Shown here one piece after another: positions 57,703 to 64,000 of a DNA stretch of 64,000 bases (within the stretch, counting starts at the first letter, position 1; each line of letters begins with the position of its first letter). Location: assembly GCF_003600685.1 (NCBI RefSeq), contig NZ_CP032084.1:3038001-3102000 (forward strand), read 5' to 3'. A model generated the notes under the pieces. The model had not been told where the DNA came from. It saw only the letters and a list, made by a program, of their open reading frames with translations, and ran no database searches. The position numbers and the translations under genes are program-made. This DNA comes from Achromobacter sp. B7. GTDB lineage: Bacteria > Pseudomonadota > Gammaproteobacteria > Burkholderiales > Burkholderiaceae_B.

Positions 57703-58998
57703 ATGACAAGCACGATTTCGATCAACGGACAGCGGCTGTGGCAGTCGCTGATGGACCTGGCGCGGATCGGCGCCACCCCCAAGGGCGGCAACTGCCGGCT
57801 GGCGCTGACCGCGCTGGACGGCCAGGGCCGCGACCTGGTCACCGGCTGGATGCGCGAGGCCGGCATGACGCTGCGCGTGGACCAGGTGGGCAACATCTTT
57901 GCCCGCCGCGCCGGCCGCAACAACGACCTGCCGCCCGTCATGACCGGCAGCCACATCGACACGCAGCCCACCGGTGGCAAGTTCGACGGCTGCTACGGCG
58001 TGCTGGCCGGGCTGGAAGTCATGCGCAGCCTGAACGACCACGGCGTCGTCACCGAGGCGCCGCTGGAAGTGGCCATCTGGACCAACGAAGAAGGCTCGCG
58101 CTTTTTGCCCGTGATGATGGGCTCCGGCGTATTCGCCGGTAAATTCCCGCTGGAAGTGGCGCTGAACGCGCGCGACCACGACGGCAAGTCGGTGGCCGAC
58201 GAACTGGCCGCCATCGGCTACGCGGGCGCGGACCCCGTGGGCGGGCGGCCGGTGGGCGCGTACTTCGAGGCGCACATCGAACAAGGCCCCATCCTGGAAC
58301 ATGAAGACAAAGTGGTCGGCGTGGTGACCGGGTCGCTGGGCGTGCGCTGGTACGACGTGGTGATCACCGGCATGGAAATGCATGCCGGCCCGACCCCCAT
58401 GCCCATCCGCCGCGACGCGCTGTACGCCGCCACGTTCCTGTTGCAGGCGGTGATCGGCATCGCCAACGACAACCAACCGCATGGGCGCGGCACGGTGGGC
58501 GAAATCCACGCGCATCCGGGCTCGCGCAATGTCATCCCCGGTCAGGTCCGCTTCACCGTGGACCTGCGCCATGAAGACGAAGCCACGCTGACGCAGATGG
58601 ACGCGCGCTGGCTGGCCGCGTGCACCGACGTAGCCGAACGCCACGGCGTCACCGTTGACGTCAAGCAGGTGCAGTACTTCCCGCCCACCCCGTTCGACCC
58701 GGACCTGGTGGCAAAGGTGCGCGACGGCGCCACGCGCCGTGGCCTGGCCGCCATGGACATCGTGACGGGCGCCGGCCACGACGCCGTCTACATGGCCAGC
58801 GTCACGCCCACCGCCATGATCTTCGTGCCCTGCAAGGATGGCGTGAGCCACAACGAGATCGAAGACGCCAAGCCCGCCGACCTGGAAGCGGGCTGCAACG
58901 TGCTGCTGGACGCGATGGTTGCGCGCGCCAACGCGCACAGCGATACGCCCGCCGCCTCCGCCCCCCCATCCCGCCTTCATTCCGGAGAACCCGCATGA
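57703..58998 (+). CDS. M20-type amidohydrolase (N-carbamoyl amino acid/ureido acid hydrolase-like)
   Basis: Zinc-dependent amidase of 431 residues related to HyuC/AmaB and allantoate or ureidoglycine hydrolases. Metal and catalytic motifs appear in order: GSHIDTQPTGGKFDGCYG, WTNEEGSRF, AYFEAHIEQGP, EMHAGPTPMPIRRDA and GAGHDAVYMA, then DGVSHNEIED. The ATG at 57703 has AGGACG upstream. It implies that the pathway substrate or an intermediate carries an N-carbamoyl, formyl or similar amide group. The stop overlaps the aldehyde dehydrogenase gene. Confidence 0.9.
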   Translation: MTSTISINGQRLWQSLMDLARIGATPKGGNCRLALTALDGQGRDLVTGWMREAGMTLRVDQVGNIFARRAGRNNDLPPVMTGSHIDTQPTGGKFDGCYGVLAGLEVMRSLNDHGVVTEAPLEVAIWTNEEGSRFLPVMMGSGVFAGKFPLEVALNARDHDGKSVADELAAIGYAGADPVGGRPVGAYFEAHIEQGPILEHEDKVVGVVTGSLGVRWYDVVITGMEMHAGPTPMPIRRDALYAATFLLQAVIGIANDNQPHGRGTVGEIHAHPGSRNVIPGQVRFTVDLRHEDEATLTQMDARWLAACTDVAERHGVTVDVKQVQYFPPTPFDPDLVAKVRDGATRRGLAAMDIVTGAGHDAVYMASVTPTAMIFVPCKDGVSHNEIEDAKPADLEAGCNVLLDAMVARANAHSDTPAASAPPSRLHSGEPA

Positions 58999-60494
58999 GC
59001 CAACACGACCGCGCCTATTGGCATGACCGCGCCGCCACGCTGCGCATCGACGGCCGCGCCTACATCGACGGCGCCTACTGCGACGCCGCCGACGGCGCTA
59101 CGTTCGCCGCCTCCAGCCCCATCGACGGCCGCCGGCTGGCCGACGTGGCCGCTTGCGGCCAGGCGGATGTAGACCGCGCCGTGGCCGCCGCGCGCCGCGC
59201 GTTCGAAGCCGGCGTCTGGAGCCAGCTGGCCCCGCGCCAACGCAAGGAACGCCTGCTGCGCCTGGCCCGCCTGATCGACGAACACACCGAAGAACTGGCG
59301 CTGCTGGAAACGCTGGACATGGGCAAGCCCATCCGCGACGCGCTGGCTTTCGATGTGCCGGAGACCGCGCGCTGCTACGCCTGGTACGCCGAAGCCATCG
59401 ACAAGATCTACGACGAAATCGCCCCGACCGGCCCGGACGCGCTGGCCACCATCACGCGCGAAGCGCTGGGCGTGGTCGCCGCCGTGGTGCCGTGGAACTA
59501 CCCGCTGATGATGGCCGCCTGGAAAGTGGCGCCCGCGCTGGCGGCGGGCAACAGCGTCATCCTGAAACCGGCCGAACAGGCCTCGCTATCGGCCATCCGG
59601 TTGGCGGCGCTGGCGGAACAAGCCGGCATTCCGGCCGGCGTCTTCAACGTGGTGCCGGGCCTGGGCGCCGTGGCCGGGCAGGCGCTGGGCCGCCACCCCG
59701 ACGTGGACTGCGTGGCGTTCACCGGGTCCACCGCCACGGGCAAGCGCTTCATGAGCTATGCGGGCGAATCGAACTTGAAGCGGGTGTGGCTCGAATGTGG
59801 CGGCAAGTCGCCGCACATCGTGTTTGACGACTGCCCAGACCTGGACCGCGCCGCGCAAGCCGCCGCGCTGGCCATCTTCTCGAACCAGGGCGAAGTGTGC
59901 ATCGCCGGGTCGCGCCTGTACGTGCAGGACGGCATTTACGACGCCTTCATGGAAAAAGTCGCGGCGGTGGCGGCCACGTTGCAGCCGGGCGACCCGCTGG
60001 ACCCGGCCACCGCCATGGGCGCGATGGTGGACGAACGCCAGATGCAGGGCGTGCTGGACCGCATTGCCGCCGGCCAGTCCGAAGGCGCAACGTTGCGCAT
60101 CGGCGGCAAGCAGGCGCGCAGCGACACGGGCGGCTACTACATCGAACCCACCATTTTCGATTGCGCGCACCAGGATTCCGCCTTGGTCCGCGAAGAAATT
60201 TTCGGCCCGGTGCTGGCCGCGCAACGTTTCGGCTCCGAAGACGAAGCCATTGCGCTGGCCAACGACTCGGTCTACGGACTGGGCGCGGGCCTGTGGACGG
60301 CCAACCTGTCGCGCGCGCATCGCCTGTCGCGCCGCCTGCGCGCGGGTCTGGTCTGGGTCAACTGCTACGCCGATGGCGACATCACGGTGCCGTTCGGCGG
60401 CGTCAAGCAATCGGGGTCGGGCCGGGATAAGTCCCTGCACGCGCTCGACAAATATTCGGACTTGAAGACGACCTGGATCAGCCTGACGGTGTGA
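58995..60494 (+). CDS. NAD(P)-dependent aldehyde dehydrogenase (PuuC-like)
   Basis: ALDH-superfamily enzyme of 499 residues. Catalytic Cys302 lies in NQGEVCIAGSR and general base Glu267 in WLECGGKSPH; the cofactor region shows VVPWNYPLMMAAWKVAPALA and FTGSTATGKRF. It is closest in look to gamma-glutamyl-aminobutyraldehyde or betaine aldehyde dehydrogenases, but in this operon it probably oxidises the aldehyde released by the ThDP enzyme or lyase. It is the last gene of the cluster from 44659. Confidence 0.92.
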   Translation: MSQHDRAYWHDRAATLRIDGRAYIDGAYCDAADGATFAASSPIDGRRLADVAACGQADVDRAVAAARRAFEAGVWSQLAPRQRKERLLRLARLIDEHTEELALLETLDMGKPIRDALAFDVPETARCYAWYAEAIDKIYDEIAPTGPDALATITREALGVVAAVVPWNYPLMMAAWKVAPALAAGNSVILKPAEQASLSAIRLAALAEQAGIPAGVFNVVPGLGAVAGQALGRHPDVDCVAFTGSTATGKRFMSYAGESNLKRVWLECGGKSPHIVFDDCPDLDRAAQAAALAIFSNQGEVCIAGSRLYVQDGIYDAFMEKVAAVAATLQPGDPLDPATAMGAMVDERQMQGVLDRIAAGQSEGATLRIGGKQARSDTGGYYIEPTIFDCAHQDSALVREEIFGPVLAAQRFGSEDEAIALANDSVYGLGAGLWTANLSRAHRLSRRLRAGLVWVNCYADGDITVPFGGVKQSGSGRDKSLHALDKYSDLKTTWISLTV

Positions 60495-60504
60495 CTGGCG
60501 TGGC

Positions 60505-60553
60505 GGGGCCGGCCGAATGGAGCCGCGGGCGCTCAGACGCCCCCGCCGGCCCC
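60505..60553. terminator. Nested hairpins between convergent genes
   Basis: An outer 9-bp repeat GGGGCCGGC / GCCGGCCCC encloses an inner GGGCG-CTCAGA-CGCCC stem between the aldehyde dehydrogenase stop and the phosphopantetheinyl transferase stop. No T run is present, so it is a weak terminator candidate. Confidence 0.35.
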
Positions 60554-61381
60554 ACCCGCCGCCGTCCCACCCGCCGCCACGCAGCAGGCCGTCAGCACCC
60601 CTTCGGCCGCCCACGCGTAGCGCACGCTTAACGCCTGCCCGGCCCGCCAAGCGACGTCATCCCAATCGCGGGTCAGGGTCAGCGTCACTTCGGCCCTGCT
60701 TGCGCTTATTGCCGTCAATTCGGCGGCATCGAAATCCTGGAATCTGCGCAGGCGCGGATACAGCGCCTTGTACAGCGCTTCCTTGGCGGAAAACAATAAG
60801 GTCAGCGCATGGCGGCGATCCCACGCCGGCGCCATGCGGGCAAGCTCGCGCTCGGTCGCCACCAGCGGCTGCACGTCGGCCACGGTTTGCGGGGCGATCA
60901 GATCCTGCAAGTCCAGCCCCAGCGCCTGGCACCGCGCTTCCGAAGCCACCGCCGCAACCGCCCACGCCCCGCTATGGCTGATGCTGCCCAACCACCCCGC
61001 CGGCCACACCGGCAACCGCTCGTGCACGGGCAACACCGGCCCGCGAACCGTCGCCGCTGTGTCCTTCGCCCCTGTGTCCTTCGCCCCTGTGTCCTTCGCC
61101 CCTGTGTCCTTCGCCGCTGTGTCCTTCGCCCCCGCGTCCTTGTCCCCCGCCTCCTTCGCTCTCGCCTCCTTCGCCCTCGCCTCTAGTAACGCCCGCCACG
61201 CACACACCCGACCCGCCACGAACTCGGCGCGCCGCCCGGGGCTCATCGCCCCGGTTGCCTGGCGCCACGCCAAGGCCTCATCGCCCACGGCGGCAAGCAG
61301 GTGCGCCGCGGCCTGGGCAACGGGCATGGACGCCATGCATACCCAGTCGGGCAGGCGTAGCGCTTGGTGCAGTCCGGTCAC
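60533..61381 (-). CDS. 4'-phosphopantetheinyl transferase (EntD/Sfp superfamily) with repeat insertion
   Basis: Transfers the phosphopantetheine arm from CoA to carrier proteins. The 282-residue protein has GSISHSGAWAVAAV, LGLDLQDL and FSAKEALYKALYPRLRRFQDF. The Mg-site pattern is usually Asp-x-Glu; here the second position is Gln (GLDLQ), a change known to be tolerated in some relatives. Residues of about 70-112 are an inserted Lys/Asp/Thr/Gly/Ala tract with a KDTGA period, encoded by 15-nt repeats. The GTG start at 61381 overlaps the stop of a small upstream ORF. No carrier-protein cluster is nearby, so its target is unknown. Confidence 0.83.
   Translation of the reverse strand: MTGLHQALRLPDWVCMASMPVAQAAAHLLAAVGDEALAWRQATGAMSPGRRAEFVAGRVCAWRALLEARAKEARAKEAGDKDAGAKDTAAKDTGAKDTGAKDTGAKDTAATVRGPVLPVHERLPVWPAGWLGSISHSGAWAVAAVASEARCQALGLDLQDLIAPQTVADVQPLVATERELARMAPAWDRRHALTLLFSAKEALYKALYPRLRRFQDFDAAELTAISASRAEVTLTLTRDWDDVAWRAGQALSVRYAWAAEGVLTACCVAAGGTAAGGAGGGV
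61056..61175 (-). repeat. Eight 15-nt tandem units inside the phosphopantetheinyl transferase gene
   Basis: Units of the form (G/C)CTGTGTCCTTCGCC (plus strand) repeat with the period kept at 15 nt; the five at 61056-61130 are almost perfect and the rest diverge. They encode a KDTGA/KEARA-type run in frame. Confidence 0.93.
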
Positions 61382-61497
61382 GGAGCGTCATCCACCCCGC
61401 CATACAGGGCGGGCAGCAAGATCGGCAAGGCGGCTCCTTTCCGCAACCGGCCATGCGAGGTTTCCACCTGCACGACCGCGCTGATCTTGGCTTTCAT
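61378..61497 (-). CDS. Small ORF of unknown function upstream of the transferase gene
   Basis: A 39-codon frame starting MKAKISAVVQVETSHG and ending in GGVDDAP. Its ATG overlaps the stop of another tiny ORF (ATGA) and its TGA overlaps the GTG start of the phosphopantetheinyl transferase gene. An in-frame ATG at 61524 would give 48 residues. Third codon positions are GC-rich like real genes here. I do not recognise the sequence; it may be a real small protein, a remnant, or only a coupling frame. Confidence 0.4.
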   Translation of the reverse strand: MKAKISAVVQVETSHGRLRKGAALPILLPALYGGVDDAP

Positions 61498-61589
61498 GGA
61501 GTCCAGAGCCAGCAGGCGGGCCATGTTTTTTGCCGGTTGAGTTGCCGCTTCATTTGTCGCTTCATTTGCTGGCTGATTTGCCGCCTCAT
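61494..61589 (-). CDS. Tiny tetrapeptide-repeat ORF (function unknown)
   Basis: A 31-codon frame whose first 20 codons are five 12-nt units reading MRRQ-ISQQ-MKRQ-MKRQ-LNRQ, then KTWPACWLWTP. AAGAGG lies just before its ATG and its TGA overlaps the next small ORF. It starts 32 nt after the metallopeptidase stop. It may serve to carry ribosomes towards the transferase gene rather than to make a useful peptide. Confidence 0.35.
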   Translation of the reverse strand: MRRQISQQMKRQMKRQLNRQKTWPACWLWTP

Positions 61590-61621
61590 TTGCCTCTTAT
61601 TTTCCGCGCCCACCGCCTCTC

Positions 61622-62764
61622 TCACCCCGCCGAAGCGCCCTTCACTACCCGGTGCACGAACTGAAGCTTGCCGATCACGTCTGCGGGCAGGACGAAGGGG
61701 TAGAAGTCGCGTTGGCCCATGCTGCGGGCCAGCTCGTTCAGGACGCCGGTCAGGGCGACCCAGGCGTTGACCAGATCCAGGAACGCTTGGCCGTCGGGGT
61801 CTTCCGGGTCGTACAGCGCTTCTTTGGTGAAGGGCTCGTAGGATTGTTCGACGGCGGTGCGCGTAACGCCGAAGCTGATGGCGGTATCCAGCGTGTCCAT
61901 CATGTGCAGGTAATGCGCCCAGGTTTCGGCCCAGTCTTCCCATGGGTGGCACGACGCGTAGGTGCTGATGTAGTGCAGTTCCCAATCGGCGGGCGGGCCT
62001 TGTTCGTAGTTGCGTTGCAGGGCCTCGCCGTAGTCGGCGCGTTCGTCGCCGAAAACTTGTCGAAACGGTTCCAGCCAGGGGCCGGGTGCAATCAGCTGGT
62101 CCCAGTAGTAATGGCCGATCTCGTGGCGAAAATGGCCCAGCAGCGTGCGGTACGGCTCGTGCATGTCTTCACGCACCTTCACCCGGTAGGCGTCGTCGGC
62201 CTCGCGGATGTTGATGGTGATGAGCCCCTGCGCGTGGCCGGTCAGCAAGGGGGTGCCGTCATCGACGGGCGCCAGCAGGTCGAACGCCAGGCCGCCGTCG
62301 TCAGGCGCCACCGAGCGCCGGATGGGCAAACCCAGCGTCATCACCTGGGCGATCATCTGGCGCTTGGCGGCTTCCACCTTGAACCACAGCGGGCCGTTCT
62401 CCGGTACGGAAAGATCGGGGATGGTGCGGTTCAGGTTACAGGCCAGGCACAGCGTGTCGGGCGACTGCGCGGGCACCAGCCAGTTGCACAGCGCCGGCAG
62501 GCTGAAATTGCCGCAGCGCTTGTACGTCTTGCCGCGCACCTTGCCCGATTCGCGCAGGATGCCGCCGGGGGCATCGTCCAGCGCGATCACGTGGCCGCGC
62601 TTCGGGTCAAAACCCAATTGCCGGTGGCAGTTCAGGCATTCGGTATTGCTGAAGAAAACGGGCTGTCCGCACACGCACTGAAAAGCCTTCGCGCGCGCAT
62701 GCCGCACGCGCTGGCGTTTCGGGGCGCGCAGTTGGCGGTTGATCGCGTCGAAGAAATAGCTCAT
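61622..62764 (-). CDS. Putative zinc-binding metallopeptidase with N-terminal zinc ribbon
   Basis: A 380-residue protein with a zinc-ribbon-like N-terminus (FQCVCGQPVFFSNTECLNC, then RCGNF, LCNW and LCLACN) and a gluzincin motif HEIGHYYWD at residues 214-222 with a downstream ERADYGEAL/EDWAETWAHYL helix supplying further metal ligands. It matches an uncharacterised bacterial family annotated as zinc-binding peptidase. Its start overlaps the transglutaminase-like gene (ATGA). That pairing suggests a shared role in handling peptides or proteins, but no substrate is known. Confidence 0.82.
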   Translation of the reverse strand: MSYFFDAINRQLRAPKRQRVRHARAKAFQCVCGQPVFFSNTECLNCHRQLGFDPKRGHVIALDDAPGGILRESGKVRGKTYKRCGNFSLPALCNWLVPAQSPDTLCLACNLNRTIPDLSVPENGPLWFKVEAAKRQMIAQVMTLGLPIRRSVAPDDGGLAFDLLAPVDDGTPLLTGHAQGLITINIREADDAYRVKVREDMHEPYRTLLGHFRHEIGHYYWDQLIAPGPWLEPFRQVFGDERADYGEALQRNYEQGPPADWELHYISTYASCHPWEDWAETWAHYLHMMDTLDTAISFGVTRTAVEQSYEPFTKEALYDPEDPDGQAFLDLVNAWVALTGVLNELARSMGQRDFYPFVLPADVIGKLQFVHRVVKGASAG

Positions 62765-63681
62765 GCATCAGTCCCTGTCGGAAACTCGTCTATGGGCGCG
62801 ACGGTTACGCGCACATTCAATTCATGGCCGCCGCCCCGGATCACGCCGCGCAACGGCGTAACGTCGCCATAGTCGCGGCCATACGCCAGCGCCACATGCG
62901 CCGTGCCCGGCACCACGTCGTTGGTGGGATCCAGATCGATCCAACCCCCATTGATGTCCACCCCCGCGCAGTGCACCGACACCCAGGCGTGCGAGGCGTC
63001 GGCGCCGATCAGGCGCGGTTTGCCTGGCGGCGGTTGCGACATCAGGTAGCCACTGACGTAGCGCGCCGGCAAGCCCAGGGCGCGCAGGCAGCCGATCATC
63101 ACGTGCGCAAAATCCTGGCAGACGCCGATACGTTCCTGGAACGCGTCAAGTACCGGCGTGGACACCTGGGTGTGCGCGGGCCGGTAGGTGAAATCCGCGT
63201 GGATACGGTGCATTAGCTCCATCGCCGCCTCGGCCACGGGGCGACCCGGGGTGAACGACAGCAAGCCGTATGCCCGAAGCTCGGCATGCAGCGGAACATA
63301 GGGAGAAGCGAAGGTGAATTCGACTTCGGGCGCGTAGGGCGAGGCCGGGTCGTAGCGCAGGCGCTGCGCCGCGGCTTCCCACGGCAAACCCTGTGTTTCG
63401 TCCAGCGCATCAAAGCGCGGATGGACGGTGACGCGGCTGGTGGCGCGCACCGTCAGTGCCTCGTGCGGCGCGTACAGCGCAAAGGTGCAGCGCGTGTTGC
63501 CAAAGCCGTCCACGGCCTCGGTGATGCCGGGCGGCACGGGAGTCACCTCCAGCGCGTAGGCCTCAAGCACCTGCCACGCGTCGTGTAACGGGCGCAGATA
63601 ACCCAGATGGTGGGCCAGTTCCACCGGCGAATCGTAGCGATACGCGGTTTCGTGATCGACGATCAGCGTCACCCCATTCAT
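62761..63681 (-). CDS. Transglutaminase-like cysteine protease-fold protein
   Basis: A 306-residue cytoplasmic protein with the bacterial transglutaminase N-terminal region (DHETAYRYDSPVELAHHLGY) and a catalytic core. Cys188 lies in ERIGVCQDFAHVMIGCLRAL, with His in DASHAWVSVHC and Asp in WIDLDPTND. Genes of this type commonly sit beside alpha-E (DUF403) and circularly permuted ATP-grasp genes, as here, and are thought to form a peptide-ligating or amidating system. The ATG at 63681 begins MNGVTLIVD. The gene ends in an overlap with the metallopeptidase gene. Confidence 0.86.
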   Translation of the reverse strand: MNGVTLIVDHETAYRYDSPVELAHHLGYLRPLHDAWQVLEAYALEVTPVPPGITEAVDGFGNTRCTFALYAPHEALTVRATSRVTVHPRFDALDETQGLPWEAAAQRLRYDPASPYAPEVEFTFASPYVPLHAELRAYGLLSFTPGRPVAEAAMELMHRIHADFTYRPAHTQVSTPVLDAFQERIGVCQDFAHVMIGCLRALGLPARYVSGYLMSQPPPGKPRLIGADASHAWVSVHCAGVDINGGWIDLDPTNDVVPGTAHVALAYGRDYGDVTPLRGVIRGGGHELNVRVTVAPIDEFPTGTDA

Positions 63682-63699
63682 GTCGGCATGCCTCGGAAA

Positions 63700-64000
63700 T
63701 TACGCGGTAAGCGTTTGGTCATGGCCGGCCGCATGGCTGAAATATCGCAGGCTGATCTCGTTGGACAAGCTGCTGGCGGCCAGTTCCAGCTGCGTGCACA
63801 ACGTCAGCACGCCCGCGTACAGGCCCTGGGTCTGTAGGCAAAGGTCCGCCAACGATACGCCCACCCCTTCCGACGGCAGCAGGTTCACCAGGTCCTTGCC
63901 CGGCCCCGCGACGGTATCGGGCAGCCGCGCCAGTTCTTTGCGCAGCACGCTCAGCACACAGGCCAGTGAACGCGGGTTGGCGGGCTCTTGCACCAACAGA
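63700..64000 (-). CDS. Alpha-E (DUF403) domain protein, C-terminal part only
   Basis: The frame is open to the window edge and ends at 63700, giving about 100 C-terminal residues. The stretch LVQEPANPRSLACVLSVLRKELARLP is typical of the alpha-E domain found beside transglutaminase-like and ATP-grasp genes. The N-terminal part and the expected ATP-grasp gene lie outside the window. The 18-nt gap to the transglutaminase gene suggests one operon. Confidence 0.78.
   Translation of the reverse strand, partial: LLVQEPANPRSLACVLSVLRKELARLPDTVAGPGKDLVNLLPSEGVGVSLADLCLQTQGLYAGVLTLCTQLELAASSLSNEISLRYFSHAAGHDQTLTA

Overview
The window is a high-GC chromosomal segment whose gene content fits a betaproteobacterium of the Alcaligenaceae (Achromobacter/Bordetella-like). 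Grounds for this are the glgX-treZ-malQ-treY operon, several peptide-type ABC transporters, a TRAP transporter, hyuA/hyuB, a VgrG island and overlapping ATGA gene junctions throughout. The assignment is an inference from gene content and base composition; no rRNA or tRNA was seen.

Layout. 1-9077: operon for alpha-glucan and trehalose metabolism (glgX cut by the window edge, then treZ, malQ, treY). 9296-11509 (-): TonB-dependent siderophore receptor with a Fur-like site and a ribosome-site hairpin. 11698-14395: membrane metallophosphoesterase and lactate-permease-family transporter. 14445-16041: ProQ-type RNA chaperone facing a DUF4202 protein across a double hairpin. 16257-26773: hyuA-hyuB, a dipeptide-type ABC transporter with a fused double ATPase, and an esterase. 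26876-35669: a type VI secretion island with VgrG and two tandem copies of a Tle4-like lipase effector with its Tli4-like immunity protein. 35712-44327 (-): SnoaL-like protein, a second peptide-type ABC transporter, and a molybdopterin oxidoreductase. 44659-60494: GntR/FCD regulator, a third ABC transporter, a beta-propeller protein, a TRAP transporter and four catabolic enzymes (CitE-like lyase, ThDP enzyme, M20 amidohydrolase, aldehyde dehydrogenase), mostly with stop/start overlaps. 60533-64000 (-): phosphopantetheinyl transferase, zinc metallopeptidase, transglutaminase-like protein and the end of an alpha-E protein.

How the genes work together. TreY and TreZ turn malto-oligosaccharides into trehalose, with GlgX and MalQ supplying and reshaping the chains. 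The VgrG island looks like an antibacterial lipase weapon with self-protection. The large cluster from 44659 looks like uptake and breakdown of an organic acid or N-carbamoyl/ureido compound; its substrate cannot be read from the sequence.

Two patterns cut across the window. First, short tandem repeats occur at many loci: units of 6, 9, 12 or 15 nt where they are in frame inside genes, and 14, 16 or 17 nt between genes. Second, several gaps between co-directional genes are filled by tiny or repeat-built reading frames whose starts and stops overlap each other and the flanking genes (22877-23107, 37311-37412, 61378-61589). The clearest is a string of seven 4-5 codon start-stop units at exact 14-nt spacing between two ABC ATPase genes, where the downstream gene has no visible Shine-Dalgarno sequence.
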